Shown here one piece after another: positions 49,594 through 60,431 of a stretch of 64,000 nucleotides of DNA. The stretch's first letter is position 1, and every line of letters begins with the position of its first letter. Below the pieces are notes generated by a model that did not search any database, had not been told where the DNA came from, and was given only the letters and a program-made list of their open reading frames with translations. The position numbers and the translations under genes are program-made. Source of the stretch: an uncultured Acidimicrobiales bacterium (GTDB lineage Bacteria; Actinomycetota; Acidimicrobiia; Acidimicrobiales; SHLQ01); NCBI GenBank assembly GCA_938023735.1, contig CALJDK010000107.1:1-64000 (forward strand). The letters are read 5' to 3'.

Positions 49594-51645
49594 ATGCCGC
49601 TCGAACGTTCCATGGTGCCCTTCAAGGTTGTGTCCGACTTTGAGCCGGCTGGCGATCAGCCGGCGGCTATTGCCGCGCTGAGCGAGGGGCTCGAGCGAGG
49701 CGACCGGTTTCAAACCCTGCTCGGCATCACGGGGTCGGGAAAGAGCGCCACGATGGCGTGGACCATCGAGGCCGTGCAGCGGCCAACGCTGGTGCTGGCG
49801 CCCAACAAGTCACTGGCGGCGCAGCTGGCCAACGAGCTGCGCGAGTTCTTTCCCGACAATCGGGTCGAGTACTTCGTGTCGTACTACGACTACTACCAGC
49901 CCGAGGCATACATGCCCACGAGCGACACCTACATCGAGAAGGATTCGTCGGTCAACGACGAGATCGATCGCCTTCGGCACTCGTCAACCTCGGCCCTGCT
50001 CACCCGGCGCGACACCATCATCGTGGCCTCGGTGAGCTGCATTTATGGCCTCGGCGCGCCCGAAGAGTACGAGACGCAGATGCTGCTGGTCCGCAAAGGC
50101 ACGGCAATGGACCAGCGCGAGATCCTGGGCCGTCTGGTCGACATGCAGTACGAGCGCAACGACATGAACCTGGTCCGGGCCAAGTTTCGGGTTCGGGGCG
50201 ACACCATCGAGGTGCATCCGGCATACGACGAAACCGTGGTGCGAATCGAGTTGTTCGGCGACGACATCGAACAGATCACCCGGGTCGACCCGCTCACCGG
50301 CGAACGTATTGAGTCACTTGACGAAATCGTCATCTTTGCCGCCACGCACTATGTGGCCGGTCAGGAACGTATGGCCCGAGCGGTAAAGGGTATCGAGGAA
50401 GAGCTGCAAACCCAGCTCGAAACCTTCCAAGAAGAGGGCAAGCTGCTCGAAGCACAGCGCCTCCGCATGCGCACCGAGTACGACCTTGAGATGATGCAGG
50501 AGATCGGGTTTTGTAACGGCATCGAGAACTACTCGATGCATATCGACGGCCGCACCTACGGCGAGGCGCCCAGCACCCTGATCGACTACTTCCCCGACGA
50601 CTTTCTCCTGGTGGTCGACGAGTCGCATGTGGCCATCCCGCAGCTGCACGGTCAGTACATGGGCGACAAGAGCCGTAAAGAGATGCTCATCGAGCACGGG
50701 TTCCGGTTGCCGTCAGCTGCCGACAACCGTCCGCTTCGTTTCGACGAGGTGCTCGAACGCATCGGGCAGGCCATCTTTCTGTCGGCCACACCCGGCGATT
50801 TCGAGGTGGGCAACAGCGCACAAATCGTCGAGCAGATCGTGCGTCCAACCGGGCTCATCGATCCCGAGATCATGGTTCGGCCAACCAAGGGCCAAATCGA
50901 CGACCTGTTGGCCGAGATCGACAAGCGGGTCAAAGAGGACAGCCGTGTCCTGGTGACCACGCTTACCAAGAAGATGTCCGAGGACCTCACCGACTACCTG
51001 CTCGAAATGGGCGTGCGGGTCCGCTATCTCCATAGCGAGATCGACACTATCGAACGCATCGAGATCCTCCGCGACCTGCGGCTCGGCGAGTTCGATGTGC
51101 TCGTGGGCATCAACCTGCTCCGCGAGGGTCTCGACCTTCCCGAGGTGTCGTTGGTGGCCATTCTCGACGCCGACAAAGAGGGCTTTCTCCGCAGCGTCAC
51201 GTCGCTCGTGCAGACCATCGGCCGTGCTGCTCGAAACGTCGACGGTCAGGTCATCATGTACGCCGACGTCATGACCGACTCCATGCAGAAGGCCATCAGC
51301 GAGACCAATCGGCGTCGCGGCTTGCAGCAGAAGTACAACGATGAGAACAACATCAACCCGCAGACCATCAAGAAAGCAGTCACCGACATCTTGGCGTTCC
51401 TGCGGCCGGCGTCCGAGACGGCACCGGTGCCCGAGAAATTGTCGACCCTAGCGGCCGACCGAGCCCGACCGCAGATCGATACGGCCGATATGGCAGGCGA
51501 CGACATCGAGCGGCTCATTCTCACCCTCGAAGCCGAGATGAGCGACGCGTCGCGCGATCTTCGCTTCGAGTACGCCGCTCGTTTACGCGACGAGATCAAA
51601 GAGATGAAACGCGAACTTCGCGACATAAAGGGAGCATCCCGGTAG
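49594..51645 (+). CDS. uvrB: excinuclease ABC subunit UvrB
   Basis: 683 residues. Helicase-like damage-verification subunit. Walker [16 protein letters not shown] (Lys retained), the beta-hairpin region [17 protein letters not shown], and [34 protein letters not shown] with helicase motifs IV-VI. The C-terminal UVR domain binds UvrC ([36 protein letters not shown]). UvrA is encoded 2 kb downstream, and no uvrC is in the window. Confidence 0.97.
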   Translation: MPLERSMVPFKVVSDFEPAGDQPAAIAALSEGLERGDRFQTLLGITGSGKSATMAWTIEAVQRPTLVLAPNKSLAAQLANELREFFPDNRVEYFVSYYDYYQPEAYMPTSDTYIEKDSSVNDEIDRLRHSSTSALLTRRDTIIVASVSCIYGLGAPEEYETQMLLVRKGTAMDQREILGRLVDMQYERNDMNLVRAKFRVRGDTIEVHPAYDETVVRIELFGDDIEQITRVDPLTGERIESLDEIVIFAATHYVAGQERMARAVKGIEEELQTQLETFQEEGKLLEAQRLRMRTEYDLEMMQEIGFCNGIENYSMHIDGRTYGEAPSTLIDYFPDDFLLVVDESHVAIPQLHGQYMGDKSRKEMLIEHGFRLPSAADNRPLRFDEVLERIGQAIFLSATPGDFEVGNSAQIVEQIVRPTGLIDPEIMVRPTKGQIDDLLAEIDKRVKEDSRVLVTTLTKKMSEDLTDYLLEMGVRVRYLHSEIDTIERIEILRDLRLGEFDVLVGINLLREGLDLPEVSLVAILDADKEGFLRSVTSLVQTIGRAARNVDGQVIMYADVMTDSMQKAISETNRRRGLQQKYNDENNINPQTIKKAVTDILAFLRPASETAPVPEKLSTLAADRARPQIDTADMAGDDIERLILTLEAEMSDASRDLRFEYAARLRDEIKEMKRELRDIKGASR

Positions 51646-51700
51646 CGCACCGCATGCGGTCAGCGCTTAGACCCGCCGTGGTTGTGCCGATTGGATAGCC

Positions 51701-53446
51701 ATGTCGATTATCAGCGCGCCATTGGCGTCCGATCAGCCGAGTTCTGACGCGCCTGCTTCGGTTCCGGCTTTGTCATCGCCGGCTTGGATGGTCCCGGTCG
51801 CCGCCGCTGTGGTGTTGGCGATCTACGTTGCGCTTTCGCTGCTGAACCCGGCTGCCGCCGGATACCTCAGCACCGATACCGGTGGCAAGACAGCGACACT
51901 CGAATACATGGCCCGCGAGGGCACACTGTCGCCATCGGTTGGCTACTGGGCCGAGGAGTGGGATCCCGAGGGTCAGGTGCACCCGTTCTGGTTTACCGAT
52001 CGGGTGGGCGATGCGTGGGTCAACGTGACCACGTTGCCGGTGCTCTACGCCGCTCTTCCGCTGTATGAGATCGGCGGTTATCACCTTGCTCTTCTCCTGC
52101 CGATGCTCGGTGGTCTGGCGTCTGCGTTCGCCGCTCGATCGATCGCCCGTCGGCTCGCTGGCGGCGATCAATGGCTGGTGTTCTGGATCGCTGCCCTGGC
52201 GTCGCCACTCACGGTCTACTCACTCGATTTCTGGGAACACACCATCGGTGCGGCATTCGTGTTGTGGGGTGTTCGTGCGCTGTTAGAAGTGTGGGAGCGG
52301 CCCACTTCCTCCGCCGTGAGGCTGCTGCCGTTGCTTGCTGGCGCCGCCTTTGGTGCTGGTGCCTCAATGCGCACCGAAGTGGTCGTGTTCGGTTTCGCCG
52401 CGGTCGGCGTGCTCTGCGTTGGGTTGCTCGCTCGGAAGCTGCTTCTGACGGCGGTGCTTTACGGTGTGCTCGCTGCCGTTGGCTTTGGTGCACTCGCCGC
52501 TTTGAATTCGCTTCTGGAAAAGGCGGTGCTCGACGAGGTGCGTCGTGCGGGCCGTGCCGCAACGACCGCATCGGTTGGCGGTGGAAAGGTGGGGCTCCGG
52601 GTGGAGGAGTCGTTCATCACTGGCTTCGGGTTGTTCCCCACCGATGACCCCATCCGGATTGCCATGGGCGTTGCGTTCTTCATGCTGCTGGTCGGTGCTG
52701 TGGTGCTTGCACGGCAGGGTTCTGAACACGCCCCGGTAGCAATGATCCTCGCTGGCGCCCTACTTCTCGTGCGGCTCATCGATGGCCTCGGGTTTGTTCC
52801 CGGCGCCGCCGCAACCGTCCCCCTCGTTGCTGCCGCGGTGGCCCTTGGTTGGCGGACCGTACCGCTTCGGATCCCGTTGCTGATGGCGCTGGTTGCAACG
52901 CCGATGGTGTGGGCATTCCAGTTCACCGGGGGAGCGATTCCCCAATGGGGCGGCCGCTACCTGCTACCTGGCAGCATTCTGTTACTCGCCGTTGGTGCGG
53001 TGGCGTTGCAGCAGCTCGGCAATGAGGTGTTGTTGAAGGGGTTTGCCGCTCTGTCGATCGTCGTCACGCTCATCGGTATTGCGTGGACTCATCAGCGAAC
53101 CAACGACTTCAGCGATGCTCTGCACGAACTGGCCGACCGGCCCGAGCCCGCCTTGATCTTCCAGCCGGCGTTTATGGCCCGCGAGGCCGGTCCGCTGATG
53201 CTTGACGAGCAGTGGCTTACCGCGTTAACCGGCGACGATCTTGCGTATGCCACGCAGGTGCTCGAACGGGCGCGTATCGGCGAGTTCGGCTACGTGGAAA
53301 TCTCTGGCGCACCCGACGCCAGCTTCAACCTCGATGACGCGCTCGTCGACGCCGAAGAGATCGACGGCTACACACCCAGCAACATTGGCTTCGTCGAGTT
53401 AACCGGCGGCGCCTACTTTCGGGTCACGACCTATCGAGCCGGTTAG
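51701..53446 (+). CDS. polytopic membrane protein, GT-C-like
   Basis: 581 residues with 11-12 hydrophobic helices (MVPVAAAVVLAIYVALSLL, ALLLPMLGGLASAFAARSIA, VAFFMLLVGAVVLA, LRIPLLMALVATPMVWAF). A large extracytoplasmic loop after helix 1 contains STDTGGKTATLEYMAREGTL and WAEEWDPEGQVHPFWF. The last ~110 residues are soluble. This topology resembles glycosyltransferase-C or mannosyl-transferase-like proteins, but no D-D/E-D catalytic pair is certain. The Ser/Ala/Pro-rich N-terminus is cytosolic. It lies between uvrB and uvrA on the same strand. Confidence 0.68.
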   Translation: MSIISAPLASDQPSSDAPASVPALSSPAWMVPVAAAVVLAIYVALSLLNPAAAGYLSTDTGGKTATLEYMAREGTLSPSVGYWAEEWDPEGQVHPFWFTDRVGDAWVNVTTLPVLYAALPLYEIGGYHLALLLPMLGGLASAFAARSIARRLAGGDQWLVFWIAALASPLTVYSLDFWEHTIGAAFVLWGVRALLEVWERPTSSAVRLLPLLAGAAFGAGASMRTEVVVFGFAAVGVLCVGLLARKLLLTAVLYGVLAAVGFGALAALNSLLEKAVLDEVRRAGRAATTASVGGGKVGLRVEESFITGFGLFPTDDPIRIAMGVAFFMLLVGAVVLARQGSEHAPVAMILAGALLLVRLIDGLGFVPGAAATVPLVAAAVALGWRTVPLRIPLLMALVATPMVWAFQFTGGAIPQWGGRYLLPGSILLLAVGAVALQQLGNEVLLKGFAALSIVVTLIGIAWTHQRTNDFSDALHELADRPEPALIFQPAFMAREAGPLMLDEQWLTALTGDDLAYATQVLERARIGEFGYVEISGAPDASFNLDDALVDAEEIDGYTPSNIGFVELTGGAYFRVTTYRAG

Positions 53447-53578
53447 TCGCGGCAGAGTCTCGCCCGCGAGCTGCTGCACAAGTTGCCCGATATCGAGATG
53501 GTTGGCGAGCCCGACTACCTGCGCTCCAACTTCATCAACGGCATCAAACACATGACCGCCGAGTTCACTCCGGCCTAG
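53447..53578 (+). pseudogene. cytochrome P450 C-terminal remnant
   Basis: Directly after the previous gene's stop, in the same frame, 43 codons read SRQSLARELLHK, then LPDIEMVGEPDYLRSNFING and IKHMTAEFTPA to a TAG. This is the terminal segment of a bacterial cytochrome P450 (family pattern R-R-L-P-D-I-x-x-x-G-x-P-x-x-L-R-S-N-F-I-N-G-I-K). The heme-binding Cys loop and everything before it are missing, so it is a relic. No P450 is elsewhere in the window. Confidence 0.75.
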
Positions 53579-53664
53579 CCGGAAGATGAGCGGGCGTTGC
53601 GTAACGTCACGAATCGAACGTCCGTTCGCAACCTGGCGAAAAAGCGCGACTATGCTCGCCGCCG

Positions 53665-56547
53665 ATGGCTGATCAACTGATTGTTCGTGGTGCTCGCGAA
53701 CACAACCTCACCAACGTCGACATCGACTTACCGCGCGACAAACTCATCGTGTTCACCGGCCTGTCCGGTTCGGGTAAATCTTCGCTGGCGTTCGACACGA
53801 TCTATGCCGAGGGTCAGCGCCGCTATGTCGAGTCGCTGTCGGCGTACGCTCGTCAGTTTTTGGGCCAGATGGATAAGCCCGACGTCGACTTTATCGAGGG
53901 CCTTTCGCCGGCGATCTCCATCGATCAAAAGAGCGCGTCTCGCAACCCCCGCTCCACGGTCGGAACCATCACCGAGGTTTACGACTACCTCCGTTTGCTG
54001 TTTGCCCGCATCGGCGTCCCGCATTGCCCCAACGATGGCAACGTCATTAGCCGGCAAACCCCGCAGCAGATCGTCGACAAGGTGTTGGAGTTGCCCGAAG
54101 GCACCCGCTTTCAGGTGCTGGCACCAATCGTTCGCGGTCGCAAAGGCACCTACGACACGCTGCTCACCGACCTGGCCAACGACGGCTTTGCCCGTGCCAT
54201 CGTCGATGGCGAATTGGTCGAGTTGGGTGCCGAGTTAGAGATCGAACTCGAGCGTTACGAGATGCACGACATTCAGGTGGTTGTCGACCGTCTGGTGCTT
54301 CGCGACGGTATCGAGCGCCGTCTCACCGACTCGATGGAAACCGCGCTCGGTTTGGCCGACGGTGTCGCCCAAATCGAAATCGTGCCTCGCCCCGAAGATA
54401 TCGTCCCCGATGATTCAGAAGAGGGTGCCGAGGAAGGTGAGGCCGGAGCGCAGATGCTCACCTTCAGCCAGCATCTGGCGTGCGACGAATGCGGGTCGTC
54501 CTACGAGGCGCTGGCACCCCGTAACTTCTCGTTCAACTCGCCCTATGGCGCCTGCCAAGCCTGCGACGGCTTAGGTACCCGCTTCGAAGTCGACCCCAAC
54601 TTGGTGGTGCCGAACCCCGAGCTCAGCCTCGACGAAGGGGCTATCGCCCCGTGGTCGAGCGGCACCAGCAAGTACTTCAAGCGCTTGGTCGAAGCGGTCG
54701 CCGACGATAACGGCATCGACATCAACGCGCCGTGGCACGACATTCCGAAGGCCAAACAGAAACTGCTGCTGTACGGAGGGGCCAAGAAGCGGGTCGAGGT
54801 TCGCTACAAGAACCGCTACGGACGCACCCGCAACTACATGGCGCAGTACGAGGGCGCCATTCCGTACCTCAAGCGGATGCAGACCGAAACCGATAGCGAC
54901 TCGCGACGTGAGCAGCTCGAGGGCTACATGCGCGAGGTCGCCTGCGACACCTGTGGCGGCGGGCGCCTTAACACCTTGTCGTCGATGGTCACCATCGACG
55001 ACTTCACCGTGGCCGATATCTCGTCGATGTCCATCGGTGAAGCAGCAAAGACCCTCGACGGGTTAGAGCTCTCCGACCGCGACCAAATCATTGCCGAACA
55101 GGTCGTGAAGGAGATCAACGCTCGCATGGGCTTCTTGCTCGATGTGGGTCTCGACTACCTCTCGCTCGGTCGATCGGCCGGCACCTTGTCGGGCGGCGAG
55201 GCGCAGCGAATCCGTTTGGCCAGCCAGATCGGTAGCGGTCTGGTCGGGGTGTTGTATGTGCTCGATGAGCCCTCGATCGGGCTGCACCAGCGCGACAATC
55301 AGCGGCTTATCGAAACCCTCAAGCGGCTTCGTGAGCTCGGCAATACCGTCATCGTGGTCGAGCACGACGAGGACACCATCAAGGTCGCCGACCATGTCGT
55401 CGACATCGGCCCAGGTGCCGGCGAACATGGCGGTCAGATCGTTCACAGCGGTTCGGTTTCCAAGCTGCTCAAGAACAAGAAGTCGATGACCGGTCAGTAC
55501 CTGTCGGGCAAGAAGCTCATTCCGGTTCCCGAGTCGCGGCGCTCTGGCTCTGGCGAGTCGTTGGTGGTACGAGGCGCACGCGAAAACAACCTCAAAAACA
55601 TCGATGTTGCGTTTCCGCTTGGCACGTTCGTGGCGGTCACCGGCGTGTCCGGATCGGGCAAGTCCACCCTGGTCAACAGCATTCTGTACCGCTCTCTTAT
55701 GCAGCAGGTCTACCGGTCGAAGACCCCGCCGGGGCTCCACACTGCGGTTGATGGCATCGACAACATCGACAAGGTCATCAATATCGATCAATCGCCGATT
55801 GGCCGCACGCCGCGCTCGAATCCGGCCACCTACACCGGCGTCTTCGATCACGTTCGCAAGCTGTTTGCCCGCACCAATGAGGCCAAGGTCCGGGGCTATC
55901 TTCCCGGCCGGTTCTCGTTCAACGTGAAGGGCGGACGCTGCGAAGCTTGCGCCGGCGACGGCACCATCAAGATCGAGATGCACTTTCTTCCCGACGTGTA
56001 TGTGCCGTGCGAGATCTGTAAGGGCAAGCGGTACAACCGCGACACGCTCGAAATCACCTTCAAGGGCAAAAACATCAGCGATGTGCTCGACATGCCAATC
56101 GCCGAAGCGCTCGAGTTCTTCGGGAACCAGCCGCCCATCGCCCGCCATATGCAAACGCTGGTCGACGTTGGTCTTGGCTACGTGCGCCTGGGGCAGTCGG
56201 CACCCACCTTGTCGGGCGGCGAGGCGCAGCGAGTGAAGCTGGCCAGCGAGTTGGCCAAACGGTCAACCGGCCACACCATCTACATCCTCGACGAACCCAC
56301 CACGGGCCTGCATTTCGAAGATATCCGCAAGCTGTTGGGCGTGTTGAGCCGCCTGGTCGATCAGGGCAACTCGGTGCTGGTGATCGAGCACAACCTCGAC
56401 GTCATCAAAACCGCCGACTGGGTTATCGACCTCGGGCCCGAGGGAGGCGTGGGTGGCGGAACGGTTCTGGCCGAGGGAACCCCCGAGACCATCGCCAAGA
56501 AGAAAAGCAGCTACACCGGCCGTTTCCTGAAGCCGCTGCTTGGTTAG
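53665..56547 (+). CDS. uvrA: excinuclease ABC subunit UvrA
   Basis: 960 residues. Damage-recognition ATPase of nucleotide excision repair. Two ABC modules: Walker A1 [15 protein letters not shown] and A2 [15 protein letters not shown]; signatures [16 protein letters not shown] and [16 protein letters not shown]; Walker [11 protein letters not shown] and [10 protein letters not shown]. Zinc modules [11 protein letters not shown]...CQAC, CDTCGGG and CEACAGDG...CEIC. All expected elements are present. It loads UvrB, encoded upstream. Confidence 0.98.
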   Translation: MADQLIVRGAREHNLTNVDIDLPRDKLIVFTGLSGSGKSSLAFDTIYAEGQRRYVESLSAYARQFLGQMDKPDVDFIEGLSPAISIDQKSASRNPRSTVGTITEVYDYLRLLFARIGVPHCPNDGNVISRQTPQQIVDKVLELPEGTRFQVLAPIVRGRKGTYDTLLTDLANDGFARAIVDGELVELGAELEIELERYEMHDIQVVVDRLVLRDGIERRLTDSMETALGLADGVAQIEIVPRPEDIVPDDSEEGAEEGEAGAQMLTFSQHLACDECGSSYEALAPRNFSFNSPYGACQACDGLGTRFEVDPNLVVPNPELSLDEGAIAPWSSGTSKYFKRLVEAVADDNGIDINAPWHDIPKAKQKLLLYGGAKKRVEVRYKNRYGRTRNYMAQYEGAIPYLKRMQTETDSDSRREQLEGYMREVACDTCGGGRLNTLSSMVTIDDFTVADISSMSIGEAAKTLDGLELSDRDQIIAEQVVKEINARMGFLLDVGLDYLSLGRSAGTLSGGEAQRIRLASQIGSGLVGVLYVLDEPSIGLHQRDNQRLIETLKRLRELGNTVIVVEHDEDTIKVADHVVDIGPGAGEHGGQIVHSGSVSKLLKNKKSMTGQYLSGKKLIPVPESRRSGSGESLVVRGARENNLKNIDVAFPLGTFVAVTGVSGSGKSTLVNSILYRSLMQQVYRSKTPPGLHTAVDGIDNIDKVINIDQSPIGRTPRSNPATYTGVFDHVRKLFARTNEAKVRGYLPGRFSFNVKGGRCEACAGDGTIKIEMHFLPDVYVPCEICKGKRYNRDTLEITFKGKNISDVLDMPIAEALEFFGNQPPIARHMQTLVDVGLGYVRLGQSAPTLSGGEAQRVKLASELAKRSTGHTIYILDEPTTGLHFEDIRKLLGVLSRLVDQGNSVLVIEHNLDVIKTADWVIDLGPEGGVGGGTVLAEGTPETIAKKKSSYTGRFLKPLLG

Positions 56548-57653
56548 GCGATCGCCATCGCAGCTTCGAGTACCGCCTCGACGACCGCGTCGAGCTGCTG
56601 ATCTGTCATACCCGGGAACATCGGCACCGAGAGCACCTCGGTTGCGAGTTGTTCGGTGACGGTGAGCGAGCCGTGGATGCGTTGGCGATACACCGGGAGC
56701 ATGTGGAGCGGCGTGGGGTAGTACACCGCAGTGCTCACGCCCCGCTCGTTGATGGCTTCGGCCAAGGCTTCGCGGCGTCCGTCGAGTACCCGCATCGTGT
56801 ACTGGCCAAAGACGTGTCGGTCGCGCTCGGGGAACGGCGGCACGACGATTCCGCGCAGGTCGCCGAAGGCCTCGTTGTAGGCGGCGGCGATGGTCCGGCG
56901 GCGTTCGTTGTTTGACTGCACGTACGGCAGTTTCACGTTGAGGATGGCTGCCTGGAGCGAGTCGAGTCGGCTGTTGTAGCCGAAGACCTCGTTCTCGTAG
57001 CGCTTGATCGAACCGTGATTCCGAAGCCGGATCGCCTCTTCAGCGATGGCCGGGTCGTCGGTGGTGATTGCTCCACCGTCACCAAAGCCTCCGAGGTTCT
57101 TTGAGGGGAAGAAGGAAAAAGCTCCGACCTGACCGATCGAACCGGTCATGCGGCCTTCGCTTGCGGCGCCAAAGGACTGCGCACAGTCTTCCAGCAAGAT
57201 GAGTCCGGCGGAACTGGCGATGGCGTTGATGGCGGTCATCTCGGCGGGTCGCCCAAAAATATGCACCGGCACGATTGCCGTGGTTCGCTCGGTGATTGCC
57301 TGGCGAACCATGGCCGGGTCGAGATTCATGGTCACCGGATCGACGTCGACGAATATCGGCGTAGCGCCGATGAGGTCGATGGCTTCGCCGGTGGCAAAGA
57401 ACGTGAACGACGAGGTGATGACTTCATCGCCGGGTTTCACACCTGCGGCGCGGAGTCCAATGATGAGCGCGTCGGTTCCCGAGTTCACACCAATGCAGTG
57501 CTCGACACCGATGAACTCGGCCATCGATGCTTCGAACTCGGTGACCTCGGGGCCAAGAATGAATGACCCGCTGTCGAGTACACCGGCGATGCGGGCATCA
57601 AACTCGGCGCGTTGGGCCGCGATCTCGGGCTTTGGGTCGTACACGGGAATCAT
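56544..57653 (-). CDS. DegT/DnrJ/EryC1/StrS-family sugar aminotransferase
   Basis: 369 residues. PLP-dependent aminotransferase acting on keto-sugar nucleotides. [69 protein letters not shown] and the Lys in [18 protein letters not shown] are diagnostic. The late region [10 protein letters not shown] is conserved for the sugar pocket. Its stop overlaps the uvrA stop by 4 bp (convergent), and it is divergent from the flippase. Confidence 0.92.
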   Translation of the reverse strand: MIPVYDPKPEIAAQRAEFDARIAGVLDSGSFILGPEVTEFEASMAEFIGVEHCIGVNSGTDALIIGLRAAGVKPGDEVITSSFTFFATGEAIDLIGATPIFVDVDPVTMNLDPAMVRQAITERTTAIVPVHIFGRPAEMTAINAIASSAGLILLEDCAQSFGAASEGRMTGSIGQVGAFSFFPSKNLGGFGDGGAITTDDPAIAEEAIRLRNHGSIKRYENEVFGYNSRLDSLQAAILNVKLPYVQSNNERRRTIAAAYNEAFGDLRGIVVPPFPERDRHVFGQYTMRVLDGRREALAEAINERGVSTAVYYPTPLHMLPVYRQRIHGSLTVTEQLATEVLSVPMFPGMTDQQLDAVVEAVLEAAMAIA

Positions 57654-57733
57654 GGGTCTCCATCGGCATCCGAGACCACCGGTTGACCCCGGCTGCCCTG
57701 AAATTTCAGTGATCTCGACCGATTGGAAGGCTC

Positions 57734-59200
57734 ATGTCTTCGACCGATACCTCGACGCGCCCGAGCGAGGCTTCGCCGCGCCGCGAGGCCGGGTTCCGGG
57801 CGTTCTTTCGCCGGTCGATCATCTTCACGCTGGGGCCGATTGTTGGTAAGGCCCTTGGCATCGCTGTCGTTCCTTTTGTGGTCGATGCCCTCGGGCCGGA
57901 GGACTTCGGGCGATTCGAGTTGCTGTCGACGGCTGCGTCGGCGCTTGCTTCGCTCTTGCTGGTTGGCCTCGACCTGTCGTCGATAAGTCTGTTTCATCGT
58001 CCTGAGAAGCACGAGGTCCAACGGGTGTTTCCGTCGGCGCTTGCAGTTGCGGTGGTGCTGGGTCTGATCGTTGCTGTGGTCGTTGGAATCGGCCGGTCAT
58101 CGTTGTCGTCGATCGTTCTCGATTCGTCGAGCTACGGTCTGGCGGTGGCCATGGTCGGCTTGTACGGCCTGGTTTCGGTGGTTGGGCTCGTTGGCCGTGC
58201 CGCGCTGCGTGCCGATGAACGAGCCGTGCAACATTCGGTGGTGGCCGCCGTCAGTTCGATCGTTACGACCCTGTTGGTGATCGGCGTGATCGTTGCCGAT
58301 GGCACGATTGCCCAGGTGATGATGGCGCACGTCGGCGGTGCCGCGATTGGTGCTGGGCTCGTGCTGTGGTTGGCTCGCGACCTTTTCGATGCTGCTCCCG
58401 AACCGCAGACTGGTCGTTCGTTGGTCGTGCTGGGAGTGCCGCAGCTTGTGGCCGTGGCCGCGATCTGGGGTGGAGAAGTCATGCATCGTGCGCTGCTCAA
58501 CGAACTTGTGGGCCCCGAAGCGGTCGGCGCTCTGGGAATCGGCGCCCGCATTGGGTTGGCGCTGTTGTTTGTTGTGGTCGGTCTGCAATCGGCGTGGCAT
58601 CCGCGTGTGTTTGATTTACTGAACCGCCCTGACGGCATGAATATCGTCGCGAAAGACGCAACCCGCATCGGCGTGTTGCTTTCGGCTGGAGCGGTTGCCC
58701 TTTCGGTGATCGCCGCTCCCGCCGTCGAGTACCTGGGTCGGGGGCGATTCACGACCGACACTGCGGCTATCGCGGGTTGGATGATCGTGATGGTGGCCGG
58801 AACCGGCTTCCTGCACATGGCCACGCTGCATTCGGTAACCGAGCGTAAGTTTGGCGACACGACCGTCGCGTTGCTGGCGGGCCTGGCGGTGAGCCTTTTG
58901 ATAGCGGTGATTCTTGTACCTAGCTCGGGCGACTTTGGCGGCGGGGTTGGCTCGGCAGTGGCGATGGCATCGTCGCAGTGGATCGCGGCCGCGGTGGGTT
59001 GGAGTCTCGCCTCTCGCAGCACGAGTCTTCGGCTTCCGCTTGGCGTCGTGTTTCCCGCCATTTTTGCCATGCCAGCTTGTCTCGCCATCACCTCAGGCGC
59101 CTCGCTGAGCATAAAGCTCGGCCTTGGAGTTCTTGCTGCTGCGGTTTGCGCTAGGCAGCTTTGGGCAACTCGTCCGCCGGCGAGCCAAGCGACGCCGTAG
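57734..59200 (+). CDS. polysaccharide flippase (Wzx/MATE-like)
   Basis: 488 residues with about 12-14 helices and little else. The N-terminus (RRSIIFTLGPIVGKALGIAVVPFVVDALGPEDFGRFELLSTA) is the typical start of O-antigen/polysaccharide transporters of the MVF superfamily. An exported lipid-linked oligosaccharide is the usual substrate. It lies amid sugar-modifying genes, which supports that role. The 3' end overlaps the convergent glycosyltransferase gene by 50 bp. Confidence 0.85.
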   Translation: MSSTDTSTRPSEASPRREAGFRAFFRRSIIFTLGPIVGKALGIAVVPFVVDALGPEDFGRFELLSTAASALASLLLVGLDLSSISLFHRPEKHEVQRVFPSALAVAVVLGLIVAVVVGIGRSSLSSIVLDSSSYGLAVAMVGLYGLVSVVGLVGRAALRADERAVQHSVVAAVSSIVTTLLVIGVIVADGTIAQVMMAHVGGAAIGAGLVLWLARDLFDAAPEPQTGRSLVVLGVPQLVAVAAIWGGEVMHRALLNELVGPEAVGALGIGARIGLALLFVVVGLQSAWHPRVFDLLNRPDGMNIVAKDATRIGVLLSAGAVALSVIAAPAVEYLGRGRFTTDTAAIAGWMIVMVAGTGFLHMATLHSVTERKFGDTTVALLAGLAVSLLIAVILVPSSGDFGGGVGSAVAMASSQWIAAAVGWSLASRSTSLRLPLGVVFPAIFAMPACLAITSGASLSIKLGLGVLAAAVCARQLWATRPPASQATP

Positions 59201-60425
59201 CGGCCAGCACCGAGGCGACAGCACGTCGTCCAGCGGTATCGACGCCGTGGTGTTTGGCTATCCAGGTGCGGCTCATTGCGCCGAGTTGACGGAGCTGTTC
59301 GCGGTCGTTCGCTAGGGCGCGAAGTCGTTCGACCAGTTGCGGAGCGCCTTGCGCGTGGATCCAAGGATGGTCGGCGCCATAGAGTTTGGCGACTACCGCT
59401 TCGTCGATACGGCTAATGACGGGCACACCACACGACATCGATTCGAGGGCCACCCAGCCAAACCAGCCAGCACCAAACTCGTTGACGGTTACGTCTGCCA
59501 GGGCGTAGAGGTGCACCATTTCTGTCCGGTGAAATCCGGTCGGTCGTGGGGGAGCGGCCCAGACGACCGAGTCTTCGATCCCGAGTTCGGCGATGCGTTG
59601 TCGGGCCGCGTCTCGTTCGGGCGATGCCGGGTTATCGGGAAGCAGGAGCATTGGTTTCTCGGCGACTCCAGAAGCAACAAAGGAGGCAAAGCCGTCGAGC
59701 AGCACGCCGCTCCCTTTGGTTTGCCCGCTTCGGAGCATGAGCGGTGACTCATCGAGCACCAGCCGCGAGGGGTGGAACACCACAAAGTCGGCTTCAGGAA
59801 CGAGGGTCGTCGCCCAGTCCGGAACGGGCTTGGGATCGGGACCGAAGAGTTCGGTATCGACGATGAGCGGAAAGTAGGTGTCCGCGATGCGTTCGGGGTC
59901 GACGTCGAGTCGATCCAACGCCTCGAGAAACGGACGGAAGGGCTGGGTCCAGATTTGCGACATTCGTCGGATCGCTCGCCGCTGCCAGAATCCCAACGCC
60001 CCGTGCCCAGCCTGGTGCGCCAGGTTGCCGCGCCGCTCACGAAACGCCAGCGGAAACGGTCGGACCGTAAGATCGCCACCGGTGGTGTAGAACGCAACGG
60101 GTGGCTCAGCAAACTGGGTGACGGTGGGTGAGGTGCCGCTGGCGACGATCAGGTCAAAGCCGTTGAGGATTGGCAGGATTGGCGATCGCCAGGGGGCGAG
60201 CGTGTGGATCGGCTGAAGCCACGGACCCTCATGAATCCAGTCGGGATAGTTGGGGGCCCCGTTCTCAGACCGCAGCGTTGGGTCGTCGGTTTCGGGACGC
60301 CACGCCGCAGGGTCGCGATCGTTCACAAAGAGATGCGCATCGATCCCGTGGCCTCGGAGCGCCCGCACCACCGGGTAGTGGGCGTTCGCGATGTTGCCCC
60401 AGAACGCGATGCGGGCTGCGGTCAT
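59151..60425 (-). CDS. GT-B-type glycosyltransferase
   Basis: 424 residues. The N-terminal half has IAFWGNIANAHYPVVRALRGHGIDAHLF and a Rossmann-like pattern. The C-terminal half has the family-1/4-like MVHLYALADVTVNEFGAGWFGWVALESMSCGVPVISRIDEA, with the Glu of the donor-binding E-x7-E-type motif near V-A-L-E-S. The donor sugar is not inferable. It is last in the minus-strand sugar operon. Confidence 0.8.
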   Translation of the reverse strand: MTAARIAFWGNIANAHYPVVRALRGHGIDAHLFVNDRDPAAWRPETDDPTLRSENGAPNYPDWIHEGPWLQPIHTLAPWRSPILPILNGFDLIVASGTSPTVTQFAEPPVAFYTTGGDLTVRPFPLAFRERRGNLAHQAGHGALGFWQRRAIRRMSQIWTQPFRPFLEALDRLDVDPERIADTYFPLIVDTELFGPDPKPVPDWATTLVPEADFVVFHPSRLVLDESPLMLRSGQTKGSGVLLDGFASFVASGVAEKPMLLLPDNPASPERDAARQRIAELGIEDSVVWAAPPRPTGFHRTEMVHLYALADVTVNEFGAGWFGWVALESMSCGVPVISRIDEAVVAKLYGADHPWIHAQGAPQLVERLRALANDREQLRQLGAMSRTWIAKHHGVDTAGRRAVASVLAATASLGSPADELPKAA

Positions 60426-60431
60426 CGGTGG

